NCBI RefSeq assembly: GCF_040365005.1 | Contig: NZ_BAABWV010000001.1 | Location: 186,001 to 250,000 of the forward strand | DNA length: 64,000 bases | Source of the DNA: Antarcticimicrobium sp040365005 | GTDB taxonomy: Bacteria > Pseudomonadota > Alphaproteobacteria > Rhodobacterales > Rhodobacteraceae | Reading direction: 5' to 3' | Shown here: positions 1 to 7,513 of the stretch, one piece after another | How the letters are laid out: the number at the start of each line of letters is the position of its first letter | How positions within the stretch are numbered: the stretch's first letter is position 1 | Position numbers and translations under genes: made by a program | Notes under the pieces: model-generated | Told to the model about the DNA's origin: nothing | Database searches by the model: none | The model's input: the letters and a program-made list of their open reading frames with translations, nothing else

Positions 1-116
1 TTTCCACGCAGGCGCGTGGCGATGATCGAGGCAAGACGACCCAGAACGACGCCCTCGGCGTCGATCAGGATCCATTTCTTGTCGATCTCTGCAGGGGTCG
101 CAGAAAAGGTTTTCAT
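1..116 (-). CDS. rplM: 50S ribosomal protein L13 (5' end only, runs off the left edge)
   Basis: The reverse strand from the ATG at 116 encodes MKTFSATPAEIDKKWILIDA and continues into EGVVLGRLASIIATRLRG, which is the conserved N-terminus of bacterial L13. L13 is an early-assembling large-subunit protein. Only 38 codons lie in the window, and rpsI (S9), its usual downstream partner, would be expected beyond the edge. A consensus-like promoter lies upstream (180-208). The identification rests on the N-terminal signature WxLIDAEGxVLGRLA. Confidence 0.93.
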   Translation of the reverse strand, partial: MKTFSATPAEIDKKWILIDAEGVVLGRLASIIATRLRG

Positions 117-179
117 CGGATCGGTCCCGTTTGTCGTGAACGGCGGGCCCAAACGGCACCGCCGGAATTCGATGGACGG

Positions 180-208
180 GGTATAGGCAAGGCCACACCC
201 CCAGTCAA
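180..208 (-). promoter_or_regulatory. sigma-70-type promoter of rplM
   Basis: On the minus strand TTGACT (203-208) and TATACC (180-185) are separated by exactly 17 bp. They lie about 65-90 bp upstream of the rplM start codon. The -35 matches TTGACA at five of six positions and the -10 matches TATAAT at four of six. No other gene begins in this interval. Confidence 0.7.
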
Positions 209-276
209 CGGCAAGTTACCTTAATTAAACACGTAAAAACATTGGTTTGTGATTATGGTATTATTTTACCCCATGC

Positions 277-1680
277 TCAGACGCTGATTTGTTCCGGCGG
301 GTTGTCCAACAGCGCCCGCAACCGTCGCATCGCCTCCTCGAAGGTACCCAGCGGCACCTGGGCATTCACCGCGATCCGCACCGCATGGGGGGCGCGGCCA
401 TCGCGCAACGCGAACTCGTCCGCGGTTCGCACCTGTACGCCCTCGCGCTCGGCGGCGCGGGAAAACCCGGCGGCGCGCCAGCCCGGCGGCAACCGCAACC
501 ACAGGAATGGCACCGAGGCGCCCCAGGTCAGGTCGTATTTCCCGAGCACCGTCACCGCGACCCGGACGTACTCGTCCATGCGCGCCCGCACCCGGCCCGC
601 CATCTCGCGCGTGGCCGGGTCGCTGAGCAACAACCTGGCCAGTTCGGCAAGCGGCTGCGACAGCCCGAAATAGCCATACTCCGACACCCGGCGCAGGTCC
701 GCGCCCCGATCCAGCGGCGCCAGGGCGAACCCGATGCGCAGCGCCGGGGTAAACGACTTGGACAGGGACGACACGTGCCAGGTGATGTCGGGCGCCAGCG
801 CGCGCAGCGACGGCCCCCGCGCCTCTCCGAAGCTGTAGCAATCATCGTCGACGATCTGCAGATCGTGCTGCCGCGCGACCTCAACCAGCGCCTTGCGCCG
901 CTCCAGCGGCATATGCGCGCCGGTCGGATTCTGCACCTCGGGCGACAGGCAGACCAGTTGCGCCGGCGATTTCCGCGCGGCTTGCTCCAGCGCTTCGGGC
1001 AGCATGCCATGTTCGTCCATCGCAACACCGACCACCGTGGCGCGCATCAGCTCGGCGGCGCGACGGAACCCGGCATAGGACAGATCCTCCACCAGGACCG
1101 CCGGTTGCGGTCCGCGCAGGATCGTCTGGAACACCACGCAAAGCCCGTTCTGCCCGCCATGGGTGAGAACCACGTCGTGCTGATCCACCGGCCCCAGCGA
1201 CAGGTCCGACATCCAGTTCACCACCGCCTCGCGCACCGGGCGGTAGGCATCGCGGGTGGGATAGTTCAGGAACAGCGCCGGATCGGCATCGGCGACCTTG
1301 CGCAAGGCGGCGCGAATCGCCTGGACCTGGCCGACGTCGGGCAGGCGCGGACTGAACAGGCTGACGCTGCCGGGATCCTTGGCCACCAGTTTGGATTCCT
1401 GGCGCGCCCAGACGTCGTCCTGGATAGGCGTAAGCCGTTCCGCAACGAATGTGCCGCGCCCCACCTCGGCCTGCAGCACGCCGTCGTCGGTCAGGATCTT
1501 GTAGGCCCGCGCCACGGTTCCTGGTGTGATTTCAAGCTGATAGGCCAGTTCGCGCACCGGCGGAAGTTTCTCGCCCGGCGCCAGATCACCGGCCTCGACA
1601 GCCGTGCGAATGCGGTCGGCAACGGCTTTGTATTTTGGTTTTTTGGTGTCGGAAAGCGTGGCGGCCAGTATTGTATTCAT
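277..1680 (-). CDS. MocR-family regulator: GntR winged helix fused to an aminotransferase-like PLP domain
   Basis: The protein has 467 residues. Residues about 14-80 form a GntR winged-helix DNA-binding domain (KLPPVRELAYQLEITPGTVARAYKIL). Residues about 105-460 form a fold-type I aminotransferase domain with the NPTGAH turn near 251 and the probable PLP lysine K308 in SSLSKSF. This is the MocR/PdxR architecture, whose members bind PLP-linked effectors and often control amine, amino-acid or vitamin B6 genes. It is transcribed divergently from the DUF1127 gene across 95 bp that carry repeated TTGTATC half-sites, so autoregulation is likely. The effector and targets cannot be read from the sequence. 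Confidence 0.9.
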   Translation of the reverse strand: MNTILAATLSDTKKPKYKAVADRIRTAVEAGDLAPGEKLPPVRELAYQLEITPGTVARAYKILTDDGVLQAEVGRGTFVAERLTPIQDDVWARQESKLVAKDPGSVSLFSPRLPDVGQVQAIRAALRKVADADPALFLNYPTRDAYRPVREAVVNWMSDLSLGPVDQHDVVLTHGGQNGLCVVFQTILRGPQPAVLVEDLSYAGFRRAAELMRATVVGVAMDEHGMLPEALEQAARKSPAQLVCLSPEVQNPTGAHMPLERRKALVEVARQHDLQIVDDDCYSFGEARGPSLRALAPDITWHVSSLSKSFTPALRIGFALAPLDRGADLRRVSEYGYFGLSQPLAELARLLLSDPATREMAGRVRARMDEYVRVAVTVLGKYDLTWGASVPFLWLRLPPGWRAAGFSRAAEREGVQVRTADEFALRDGRAPHAVRIAVNAQVPLGTFEEAMRRLRALLDNPPEQISV

Positions 1681-1713
1681 TACAATCTTTCCTTTGACGG
1701 TACATCCCTGTTT

Positions 1714-1760
1714 ATTGTATCAACAGTTGTATCGAGAACACGCAACTGTATCAATACAAT
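1714..1760. promoter_or_regulatory. probable operator of the MocR regulator (repeated TTGTATC half-sites)
   Basis: The divergent intergenic region holds TTGTATC at 1715-1721 and 1727-1733 and CTGTATC at 1746-1752. The outer limits form a 7-bp inverted repeat, ATTGTAT (1714-1720) and ATACAAT (1754-1760). Direct plus inverted half-sites between a MocR gene and its divergent neighbour fit the way this family binds DNA. Assignment to this regulator is an inference from position. Confidence 0.6.
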
Positions 1761-1775
1761 TCAAAAGGTGCCCAA

Positions 1776-1994
1776 ATGTCACGCGTTCTGCACAACGGTT
1801 ATCCCGCCCCCCTCGCCCCCGGCCGCGGCCGGGTCGCACGCGGTATCCGTCTGGCGAGCGTGCTGGGCACTTGGGTCATGCGCCGTCGTACGCGCACCCG
1901 GCTGAGCGAGCTGGATGCCCACATTCTCGCCGATATCGGCGTCACGACCGCCCAGGCCCACAAGGAGGCCAAGCGCCCCTTCTGGGACGCCTGA
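1776..1994 (+). CDS. DUF1127 (YjiS-like) small basic protein
   Basis: This 72-residue basic protein ends in the DUF1127 signature: RRRTRTRLSELDAHILADIG, followed by VTTAQAHKEAKRPFWD. DUF1127 proteins are abundant in Rhodobacterales. Some short members bind RNA and affect RNA turnover and phosphate or carbon metabolism, but the role of this one is unknown. An AAGG Shine-Dalgarno precedes the ATG, and a strong terminator follows 40 bp downstream, so the gene is a monocistronic unit. Its promoter must overlap the TTGTATC operator shared with the divergent MocR gene, so it may be a target of that regulator. Confidence 0.85.
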   Translation: MSRVLHNGYPAPLAPGRGRVARGIRLASVLGTWVMRRRTRTRLSELDAHILADIGVTTAQAHKEAKRPFWDA

Positions 1995-2034
1995 CCCCAC
2001 GGTTTTCCCCCCGTCCGGTAACGGACCTCTTCCT

Positions 2035-2063
2035 CGCCGGGGCTCTGCCCCGGCGTTTTTTTT
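2035..2063 (+). terminator. rho-independent terminator of the DUF1127 gene
   Basis: A perfect 9-bp stem CGCCGGGGC / GCCCCGGCG (2035-2043 and 2047-2055) with a TCT loop is followed by eight T residues (2056-2063). Confidence 0.92.
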
Positions 2064-2096
2064 AGCTTGCACCCAATTCGGAACCCTGTCCTAGCC

Positions 2097-3089
2097 CTAT
2101 TCGGGCTGGCAGATCTCATTCCGGGCAATCGCCAGCACGGTTCGCAAAATCAGGCCGGCGATGATTACAACCAGGGTGAACAGGCCAATCAGGCCAATCA
2201 CCTCGTACGCGCCCGAGCCGGTCAGCCGGGCATAGAGGAAAGAGGCGATCGTCAGAGCCGCCACCGGAAAGGACAGCGCCCACCAACTCAACGCAAAGGG
2301 CAGCTTGAGCAGTTTCGGCACCTGCACCAGGATCAGCGCGGCAAAGACATAGGTGGTGTTCATCAGCACGTGCCCGAAGGGATCAAGCGTTCCAACCAGT
2401 TGAATATACGAGATGAAACCGACCGCAGGCGGGGCGATCAGGATCAGCAGCGTCGGGAACAGCCGCGCCGGGATCGGGTTGTGAAACACCAGCCGGTTCA
2501 TCACCAGCGTCAGCAGCACGATCCAGAGCACCAGCCCGCCGGAAAAGAACAGCCACGAGATCTCGGGGTAGCCCAGCCGCACGCCCGCGACCGGCACGAT
2601 GATGTTGCCGACCGCGGGAATGAACCACGCGGGCGTCAGGTGCCCGACCTCGAACGACCGGTGGCTGATCCAGCCCGAGAGAACCGACACCGTCAGGATC
2701 CCCTGCGCGATGGTTGCCACCACCCAGAGCGCATGGGCCGCCTGCGGAAAGCTCGCGTAGCAGGCGACCGACATCAGCAAGAGCGAGATCGACATCGCCG
2801 GAAAGAACGCCAGCCGGACCGGATGGTTCCATTCCCACACCACCGCGCCGGGGTGGTGCAGGATCTTGGCGACGTAAAAGATCGCGATGAGGACGAAGAC
2901 GGCAATCCCGAAGAACAGCGCGATGTTTACCAGGGGTTCGACCCAAGGCAGAACCTCCTGCGCGCTGTGCAGCGCCAGCACCAGCCCCATCAGCCCCATC
3001 ACGATGGCGAAAAAGGTGATCGGAAAATGCGCCAAACGGTGAAAATCGGAGTTCTCCGGCGCTTGGCCGGGCGCGGTTGCATCGCTCAT
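2097..3089 (-). CDS. TDT/SLAC1-family transporter (tellurite-resistance/C4-dicarboxylate type membrane protein)
   Basis: This 330-residue, very hydrophobic protein has about ten predicted membrane helices. A short cytoplasmic N-terminus leads into HFPITFFAIVMGLMGLVLAL, the first helix typical of the TDT family (TehA, SLAC1, Mae1). Motifs such as HLTPAWFIPAVGNIIVP match family conserved segments. Family members carry anions or organic acids, and the substrate here is not readable. A perfect FNR-type box lies 56 bp upstream of the start codon, which suggests induction at low oxygen. The gene stands alone, with the DUF1127 terminator converging on its 3' end. Confidence 0.8.
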   Translation of the reverse strand: MSDATAPGQAPENSDFHRLAHFPITFFAIVMGLMGLVLALHSAQEVLPWVEPLVNIALFFGIAVFVLIAIFYVAKILHHPGAVVWEWNHPVRLAFFPAMSISLLLMSVACYASFPQAAHALWVVATIAQGILTVSVLSGWISHRSFEVGHLTPAWFIPAVGNIIVPVAGVRLGYPEISWLFFSGGLVLWIVLLTLVMNRLVFHNPIPARLFPTLLILIAPPAVGFISYIQLVGTLDPFGHVLMNTTYVFAALILVQVPKLLKLPFALSWWALSFPVAALTIASFLYARLTGSGAYEVIGLIGLFTLVVIIAGLILRTVLAIARNEICQPE

Positions 3090-3144
3090 TTCATGTCCTC
3101 ATGTGATCCTTGCGCCACCATGGGCGGCGCAGCGACGGAAAACC

Positions 3145-3158
3145 TTGATACAAATCAA
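3145..3158. promoter_or_regulatory. FNR/FnrL-type binding site
   Basis: TTGAT-ACAA-ATCAA is a perfect match to the FNR-family consensus TTGAT-N4-ATCAA. Its centre is about 62 bp upstream of the TDT transporter ATG. A class II site at -41.5 would put the transcript start near 3110 and give a leader of about 20 nt, so the geometry suits activation under low oxygen. Confidence 0.75.
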
Positions 3159-3251
3159 ACCTGCACATGAGGCGCACCTTTTATTGATGTCGGCGGGCGC
3201 CCCAGCTGCCGGCACATTGTACCAATACAAGTTTTGGGGAGTTTCCCGCCT

Positions 3252-3298
3252 GTTTCGTACAATCCGATGGGCGCCTTGCCCCGGTTTCGTACAATCCG
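3252..3298. repeat. 15-bp direct repeat GTTTCGTACAATCCG, two copies 32 bp apart
   Basis: The copies at 3252-3266 and 3284-3298 are identical. Each contains GTACAAT, whose reverse complement ATTGTAC also occurs at 3216-3222, so the interval has three related half-sites. It lies upstream of the TDT transporter and downstream of the thioesterase stop. It may be a distal operator array, but no binding protein is evident. Confidence 0.6.
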
Positions 3299-3308
3299 CC
3301 CCCGCCGC

Positions 3309-3728
3309 TCAGCGCGGCGGGATCGAATAGGTCAGGCTTGCCCGCGCCACCGGCTTGTCGCTGCCTTCCGAGGCCATCAGAACATCGCCCACCGCAAGGA
3401 CGCGGCCGAGTTTCAGCAACCGACACTGCGCGATCAGGTCGCGGCCGGACTCGGGCTTGCGCATGAAATCCATCGAGCAATTGGTGGTCACCGCCAGCGC
3501 CTTTTTCCCCACCCGCGCCAGCACCATCGCATAGACCGAAACGTCGGCCAGCGCGAACATCGACGGTCCCGACACCGTGCCGCCAGGGCGCAGGTGCCGC
3601 TCATCGGTCAGCAACCGCATGGTGATCGTGTCCGCGGTCAGGTCATCAACGGCGAAATCGTCGCGGATTTGCGGAAAGATTTCCGCCAGGTAATCGGTCA
3701 GCTCTTCCTTGTTCAGGACCAGAGACAT
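3309..3728 (-). CDS. PaaI-family hotdog thioesterase
   Basis: The protein has 139 residues, normal for a single hotdog domain. The central segment LRPGGTVSGPSMFALADVSVYAMVL corresponds to the long helix of PaaI-type acyl-CoA thioesterases, with D68 in the catalytic-acid position. Family members hydrolyse acyl-CoA or aryl-CoA thioesters in the cytosol. It is divergent from a crotonase gene across 58 bp, and that pairing suggests a shared acyl-CoA context. The specific substrate is unknown. Confidence 0.82.
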   Translation of the reverse strand: MSLVLNKEELTDYLAEIFPQIRDDFAVDDLTADTITMRLLTDERHLRPGGTVSGPSMFALADVSVYAMVLARVGKKALAVTTNCSMDFMRKPESGRDLIAQCRLLKLGRVLAVGDVLMASEGSDKPVARASLTYSIPPR

Positions 3729-3786
3729 GCTTTTCCTCCCTCGTTGTTGGTCCTAGAGTTGCCGCAACATCCGATGGGAGGACAAG

Positions 3787-4572
3787 ATGGCAATTCTGGA
3801 ACGTAACGACACGGGCGCGGTGGCGCATCTGCACATGAACGCACCGGAGCGGATCAACGCGTTGTCGGACGGGATGATCGCGGCACTGCAGGATCAGTTC
3901 GATGCACTGAAGGAGGACGGCAGCATTCGCGCGGTGATCCTGTCGGGGGCGGGCAAGGCATTTTGCGCCGGGCATGACCTCAAGGAGATGACGGCGGGTC
4001 GCCAGGCCGAAGATGGCGGCAAGGCCTATTTCAAGGACCTGTTCGAACGCTGTTCGAAAATGATGCTGTCGATCCAGTCGTTGCCGCAACCGGTGATCGC
4101 GCAGGTGCACGGGATCGCCACCGCCGCCGGCTGCCAACTGGTGGCAAGCTGTGACATGGCAGTGGCGGCGCAGGGCACGCGGTTCGGCGTGAACGGGGTG
4201 AACATCGGGCTGTTCTGCTCGACCCCGATGGTCGCGCTGACGCGCAATGTCCCCCGCAAGCACGCCTTCGAGATGTTGAGCACCGGCGAGTTCATCGAAG
4301 CCGAGCGCGCCCGTGAGCTGGGGCTGATCAACCGGGCGGTCGCGCCCGAGGATCTGGAGGCGGAAACCGCCGCGCTGGCGGCAAAGCTGGCCGACAAGCT
4401 GGGCGCGGCGGTGCGGATCGGAAAGCAGGCGTTTTACGAGCAGGCGCAGATGTCGATCAGTGACGCCTATGCATATGCCGGATCGGTGATGGTGGAGAAC
4501 ATGCTGTATCGTGACACCGAGGAGGGGATCTCGGCCTTTCTCGACAAGCGCACGCCGGAGTGGACCCAGTAA
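3787..4572 (+). CDS. enoyl-CoA hydratase/isomerase (crotonase) family protein lacking the two catalytic glutamates
   Basis: This 261-residue crotonase-fold protein is closest in pattern to the ECHDC3-like subgroup. The first oxyanion-hole segment is AVILSGAGKAFCAGHDLKEM and the second is HGIATAAGCQL. In classical enoyl-CoA hydratases the two acid/base glutamates lie in this second segment and about 20 residues later. Here those places read AAGCQLVAS and VNGVNIGLF, so neither is Glu. CoA binding is likely, but ordinary hydratase activity is doubtful. A GGAGG Shine-Dalgarno lies 7 bp upstream. The divergent thioesterase may act on the same metabolites. Confidence 0.85.
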   Translation: MAILERNDTGAVAHLHMNAPERINALSDGMIAALQDQFDALKEDGSIRAVILSGAGKAFCAGHDLKEMTAGRQAEDGGKAYFKDLFERCSKMMLSIQSLPQPVIAQVHGIATAAGCQLVASCDMAVAAQGTRFGVNGVNIGLFCSTPMVALTRNVPRKHAFEMLSTGEFIEAERARELGLINRAVAPEDLEAETAALAAKLADKLGAAVRIGKQAFYEQAQMSISDAYAYAGSVMVENMLYRDTEEGISAFLDKRTPEWTQ

Positions 4573-4876
4573 CCACGTCAACAATCGTTTCTGAAACCCA
4601 AAACATTGTTTCCAAACCTCGGCTTCTCTTGATGGCAAGACTGTGGCACATCTGTGGTGACGGCCCGTCTCGGGCTGCCGCCGAAGGAGGGTCCCTCCAC
4701 GCCCGGTTCTCTCGCCGGTCGGTTCCCTTTTTGCAGCGGCTCCGAGACGTGGCCTTGTCTCTCCTTATGATCCATGCGCGGTTGACGGTCTGTCGTTTGA
4801 TGGTCTGTCGCTTGGCAGTCCGTCGTTTGACAGTCTGGCGTTGCACCGCGCCCGCCGCTGCCCTATCTGGCAGCGC
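4573..4876. other. 304-bp non-coding spacer before trmFO with hairpins and tandem repeats
   Basis: I see no convincing gene here. Two adjacent inverted repeats, GCCCG-TCT-CGGGC (4663-4675) and GGAGG-GTC-CCTCC (4686-4698, approximate centre), could end the crotonase transcript, although no T-run follows. The right half holds a degenerate 15-bp tandem repeat (separate entry). One plus-strand frame stays open through the region only because the repeat length is a multiple of three; its arginine-rich translation does not look like a protein. Confidence 0.55.
4784..4843. repeat. degenerate 15-bp tandem repeat, four copies
   Basis: Units begin at 4784 (GACGGTCTGTCGTTT), 4799 (GATGGTCTGTCGCTT), 4814 (GGCAGTCCGTCGTTT) and 4829 (GACAGTCTGGCGTTG). 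They end 33 bp before the trmFO start codon. The copies share 10-13 of 15 positions. They occupy the place where the trmFO promoter or leader should be. Confidence 0.75.
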
Positions 4877-6223
4877 ATGAGCGAGACATTACACATCGTG
4901 GGCGGCGGCATGGCCGGGTCCGAGGCCGCCTGGCAGGCGGCAGAGGCTGGCATCGACGTGGTGATCCACGAGATGCGCCCCAAGGTCGAAACCTTTGCCC
5001 ACCGCACCGGCATGCTGGCCGAGATGGTCTGTTCCAACTCGTTCCGGTCCGACGACAGCGAACAGAATGCGGTCGGGCTGCTGCATTGGGAAATGCGCGC
5101 GGCGAACGGGCTGATCATGGCGACGGCGGACGCGCACCGGCTGCCCGCCGGCGGTGCGCTGGCGGTGGACCGCGATCCCTTTGCCGAGGCGGTGACGGCG
5201 CGGCTGACGGCGCATCCGCGCATCTCGGTCAGCCACGAGGAAATCGACAGCCTGCCCGACCAGGGGCGCTGGATCATCGCCACCGGGCCGCTGACCTCGG
5301 CAGGCTTGGGACAGGCAATCCGGGCCGAGACCGGGGCCGAGGCGCTGGCGTTCTTCGACGCGATCGCGCCGATCGTCTATGCCGAGAGCATCGACATGTC
5401 CAAGGCGTGGATGCAGTCGCGTTATGACAAGGGCGAAACCGAGGAAGAGCGCACCGCTTACCTCAACTGCCCGATGGACAAGGACCAGTACGAGGCCTTT
5501 ATCGACGCGCTGCTGGCCGCCGACAAGACCGAGTTCCATGAAGGCGAGACGGCCGGGTACTTCGACGGCTGCCTGCCGATCGAGGTGATGGCCGAGCGCG
5601 GCCGCGAAACCCTGCGCCACGGGCCGATGAAACCCGTTGGGCTGACCAACCCGCACCAGCCCGACATCAAGGCCCATGCGGTGGTGCAGCTGCGCCGCGA
5701 CAACAAGCTGGGCACGCTGTTCAACATCGTCGGGTTCCAGACCAAGATGAAATACGGCGCCCAGACCGAGGTGTTGCGGATGATCCCGGGGCTGGAACAG
5801 GCGCGGTTCGCGCGGCTGGGGGGCATTCACCGCAACACCTTCCTCAACTCCCCGACCCTGCTGGATGCGCAGATGCGGCTGAAGTCGCGGCCCAACATCC
5901 GTTTTGCCGGGCAGATCACCGGCGTCGAGGGCTATGTCGAAAGCGCGGCGATGGGGCTCTTGGCGGGCCGATTGGCGGCGGCAGAGATCCAGGGGCGAGA
6001 CTTGGTGGCGCCGCCGGGCACCACGGCGACCGGCGCGCTGATCACCCATATCACCGGCGGGGCCGAGGCCAAGACGTTCCAGCCGATGAACGTGAACTTC
6101 GGCCTGTTTCCCCCGGTCGAGGGTCTCAAGGGCGGGCGGCGCGGGCGCAAGGACCGCTACAAGGCCTATACCGACCGGGCCAAGGCCGAATGGCAGCTCT
6201 GGCTGGATGCCGCGAACGGGTGA
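4877..6223 (+). CDS. trmFO: methylenetetrahydrofolate-tRNA-(uracil-5-)-methyltransferase
   Basis: The protein has 448 residues, normal for TrmFO. The N-terminus carries the FAD dinucleotide-binding motif HIVGGGMAGSEAAW (about 6-19). Conserved cysteines appear in MVCSNSFRSDD and TAYLNCPMDKDQY, and the C-terminus has NFGLFPPVEG. TrmFO makes m5U54 in the tRNA T-loop using methylenetetrahydrofolate and FADH2. I chose the ATG at 4877 because the homologous N-terminus begins MSETLHIVGGG; no strong Shine-Dalgarno is present. The stop overlaps the GTG start of gluQRS (GTGA), so the two tRNA-modification genes are translationally coupled. Confidence 0.96.
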   Translation: MSETLHIVGGGMAGSEAAWQAAEAGIDVVIHEMRPKVETFAHRTGMLAEMVCSNSFRSDDSEQNAVGLLHWEMRAANGLIMATADAHRLPAGGALAVDRDPFAEAVTARLTAHPRISVSHEEIDSLPDQGRWIIATGPLTSAGLGQAIRAETGAEALAFFDAIAPIVYAESIDMSKAWMQSRYDKGETEEERTAYLNCPMDKDQYEAFIDALLAADKTEFHEGETAGYFDGCLPIEVMAERGRETLRHGPMKPVGLTNPHQPDIKAHAVVQLRRDNKLGTLFNIVGFQTKMKYGAQTEVLRMIPGLEQARFARLGGIHRNTFLNSPTLLDAQMRLKSRPNIRFAGQITGVEGYVESAAMGLLAGRLAAAEIQGRDLVAPPGTTATGALITHITGGAEAKTFQPMNVNFGLFPPVEGLKGGRRGRKDRYKAYTDRAKAEWQLWLDAANG

Positions 6224-7068
6224 GCTTTACCACCCGGTTCGCCCCCTCGCCCACCGGGCCGCTGCACCTGGGCCATGCCTTTTCGGCTATGCTGGCCCAT
6301 GACATGGCGCGGGCGGCGCGGGGGCAGTTCCTGCTGCGCATCGAGGACATCGACCAGAGCCGCGCCCGCCCGGAGTGGGAGGCGCAGATTTACGACGACC
6401 TGCATTGGCTGGGGCTGCGCTGGCCCGACCCGGTGATGCGCCAGTCGGACCGCCTGCCGCGGTATCGCACTGCGCTGGAGCGGCTGGCGGCGCTTGGCCT
6501 GACCTATCCCTGCCGTTGCCGGAGGGGCGATATCGAGGCCGCCGCCGGTGCCCCGCAGGAGGGGGTGCCACAATTCGGCCCTGATGGGCGGATTTATCCC
6601 GGCACCTGCCGCGCCCGCCCGATGGCCGAGACCGGGCCGGAGGACGTGATCCGGCTGAACATGGAAAAGGCCACGGCGGGCCTGCCGCCGCTGGCGTTCA
6701 CCGAAACCGGGCCGGATCACGACGGCCTGCAGCGGCTGGACCGTCGCCAGTTGATCGAGGCGGTGGGCGATATCGTGCTGGTGCGGCGGCACATGGGAAG
6801 CTCGTACCACCTGTCGGTGGTGGTGGATGATGCCGACCAGGGGATCACCCACGTGGTGCGCGGGCGCGACCTGTTCGAGGCGACGCAGATCCACGTGCTG
6901 TTGCAGCACCTGCTGGACCTGCCGACGCCGGTCTATCACCATCACCGGCTGATCCGCGACGCGTCGGGCAAGCGGCTGGCCAAGCGGGACGATGCGCGGG
7001 CGATCGCGAAATATCGCGCCGAGGGGGTCACACCGAAGGAGATTCGGCAGATGGTCGGGCTGGGCTGA
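6220..7068 (+). CDS. gluQRS: glutamyl-Q tRNA(Asp) synthetase
   Basis: This 282-residue protein resembles the catalytic half of glutamyl-tRNA synthetase and lacks the anticodon-binding domain. RFAPSPTGPLHLGHAFSAML holds the HIGH motif, cysteines in YPCRCRRGD and YPGTCRA form the zinc-binding region, and KRLAKR replaces KMSKS. GluQRS attaches glutamate to queuosine in tRNA(Asp). The start is GTG at 6220, overlapping the trmFO stop. The distance and overlap argue against any upstream start inside trmFO. Confidence 0.94.
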   Translation: MSFTTRFAPSPTGPLHLGHAFSAMLAHDMARAARGQFLLRIEDIDQSRARPEWEAQIYDDLHWLGLRWPDPVMRQSDRLPRYRTALERLAALGLTYPCRCRRGDIEAAAGAPQEGVPQFGPDGRIYPGTCRARPMAETGPEDVIRLNMEKATAGLPPLAFTETGPDHDGLQRLDRRQLIEAVGDIVLVRRHMGSSYHLSVVVDDADQGITHVVRGRDLFEATQIHVLLQHLLDLPTPVYHHHRLIRDASGKRLAKRDDARAIAKYRAEGVTPKEIRQMVGLG

Positions 7069-7082
7069 GCCGGGCGCCGACC

Positions 7083-7445
7083 TCAGCCCTCCATCGGTTT
7101 CATCAGCTCGACCTCTTCACCCTCGCGCACCGCGGTGTAGAAACAGCTGCGGCGGTTGGTGTGGCAGGCCGGGCCGATCTGGTCGACCAGCACAAGCAGG
7201 CAGTCGCGATCGCAATCGACGCGGAAATCGACGAGGGTCTGCACGTGACCCGAGGTTTCGCCCTTGACCCAATAGGCCTGGCGCGAGCGCGACCAATAGG
7301 TCACCCGCCGGGTCTCCAGCGTGCGGGTGACCGCGGCGGCGTTCATCCAGGCCATCATCAGCACCTCGCCGGTTTCCGAATCCTGGGCGATGGCGGGTAT
7401 CAACCCGTCGGCGTTGTAGGTGAGCGTGGCAGGATCGAAGGACAT
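7083..7445 (-). CDS. hisI: phosphoribosyl-AMP cyclohydrolase
   Basis: This is a 120-residue, single-domain HisI without the HisE pyrophosphohydrolase part, as is usual in alphaproteobacteria. Conserved segments are VLMMAWMN, TYWSRSRQ and GHVQTLVDFRVDCDRDCLL, with the zinc cysteines in DCDRDC and GPACHTNRRSCFY. It opens the adenine ring of phosphoribosyl-AMP in histidine synthesis. It converges with gluQRS and is divergent from the Fe-S scaffold-like gene across 68 bp. No other his gene lies nearby. Confidence 0.95.
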   Translation of the reverse strand: MSFDPATLTYNADGLIPAIAQDSETGEVLMMAWMNAAAVTRTLETRRVTYWSRSRQAYWVKGETSGHVQTLVDFRVDCDRDCLLVLVDQIGPACHTNRRSCFYTAVREGEEVELMKPMEG

Positions 7446-7513
7446 GGGCGGAAAACCTTTTGCATCGCGGAACCGGCCCCCTATGTATGGGGAACACGTT
7501 ACGAGGGAAACCC

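Noticed and set aside
289..1905. Long plus-strand open frame opposite the MocR gene
   Set aside because: It is an antisense shadow of a high-GC gene: histidine/arginine/glutamine-rich translation, no family features, and the real gene on the other strand has clear domains.
4632..4880. Plus-strand frame through the trmFO leader
   Set aside because: Its open length results from the 15-bp tandem repeat, a multiple of three. The translation is an arginine-rich repeat with no Shine-Dalgarno.
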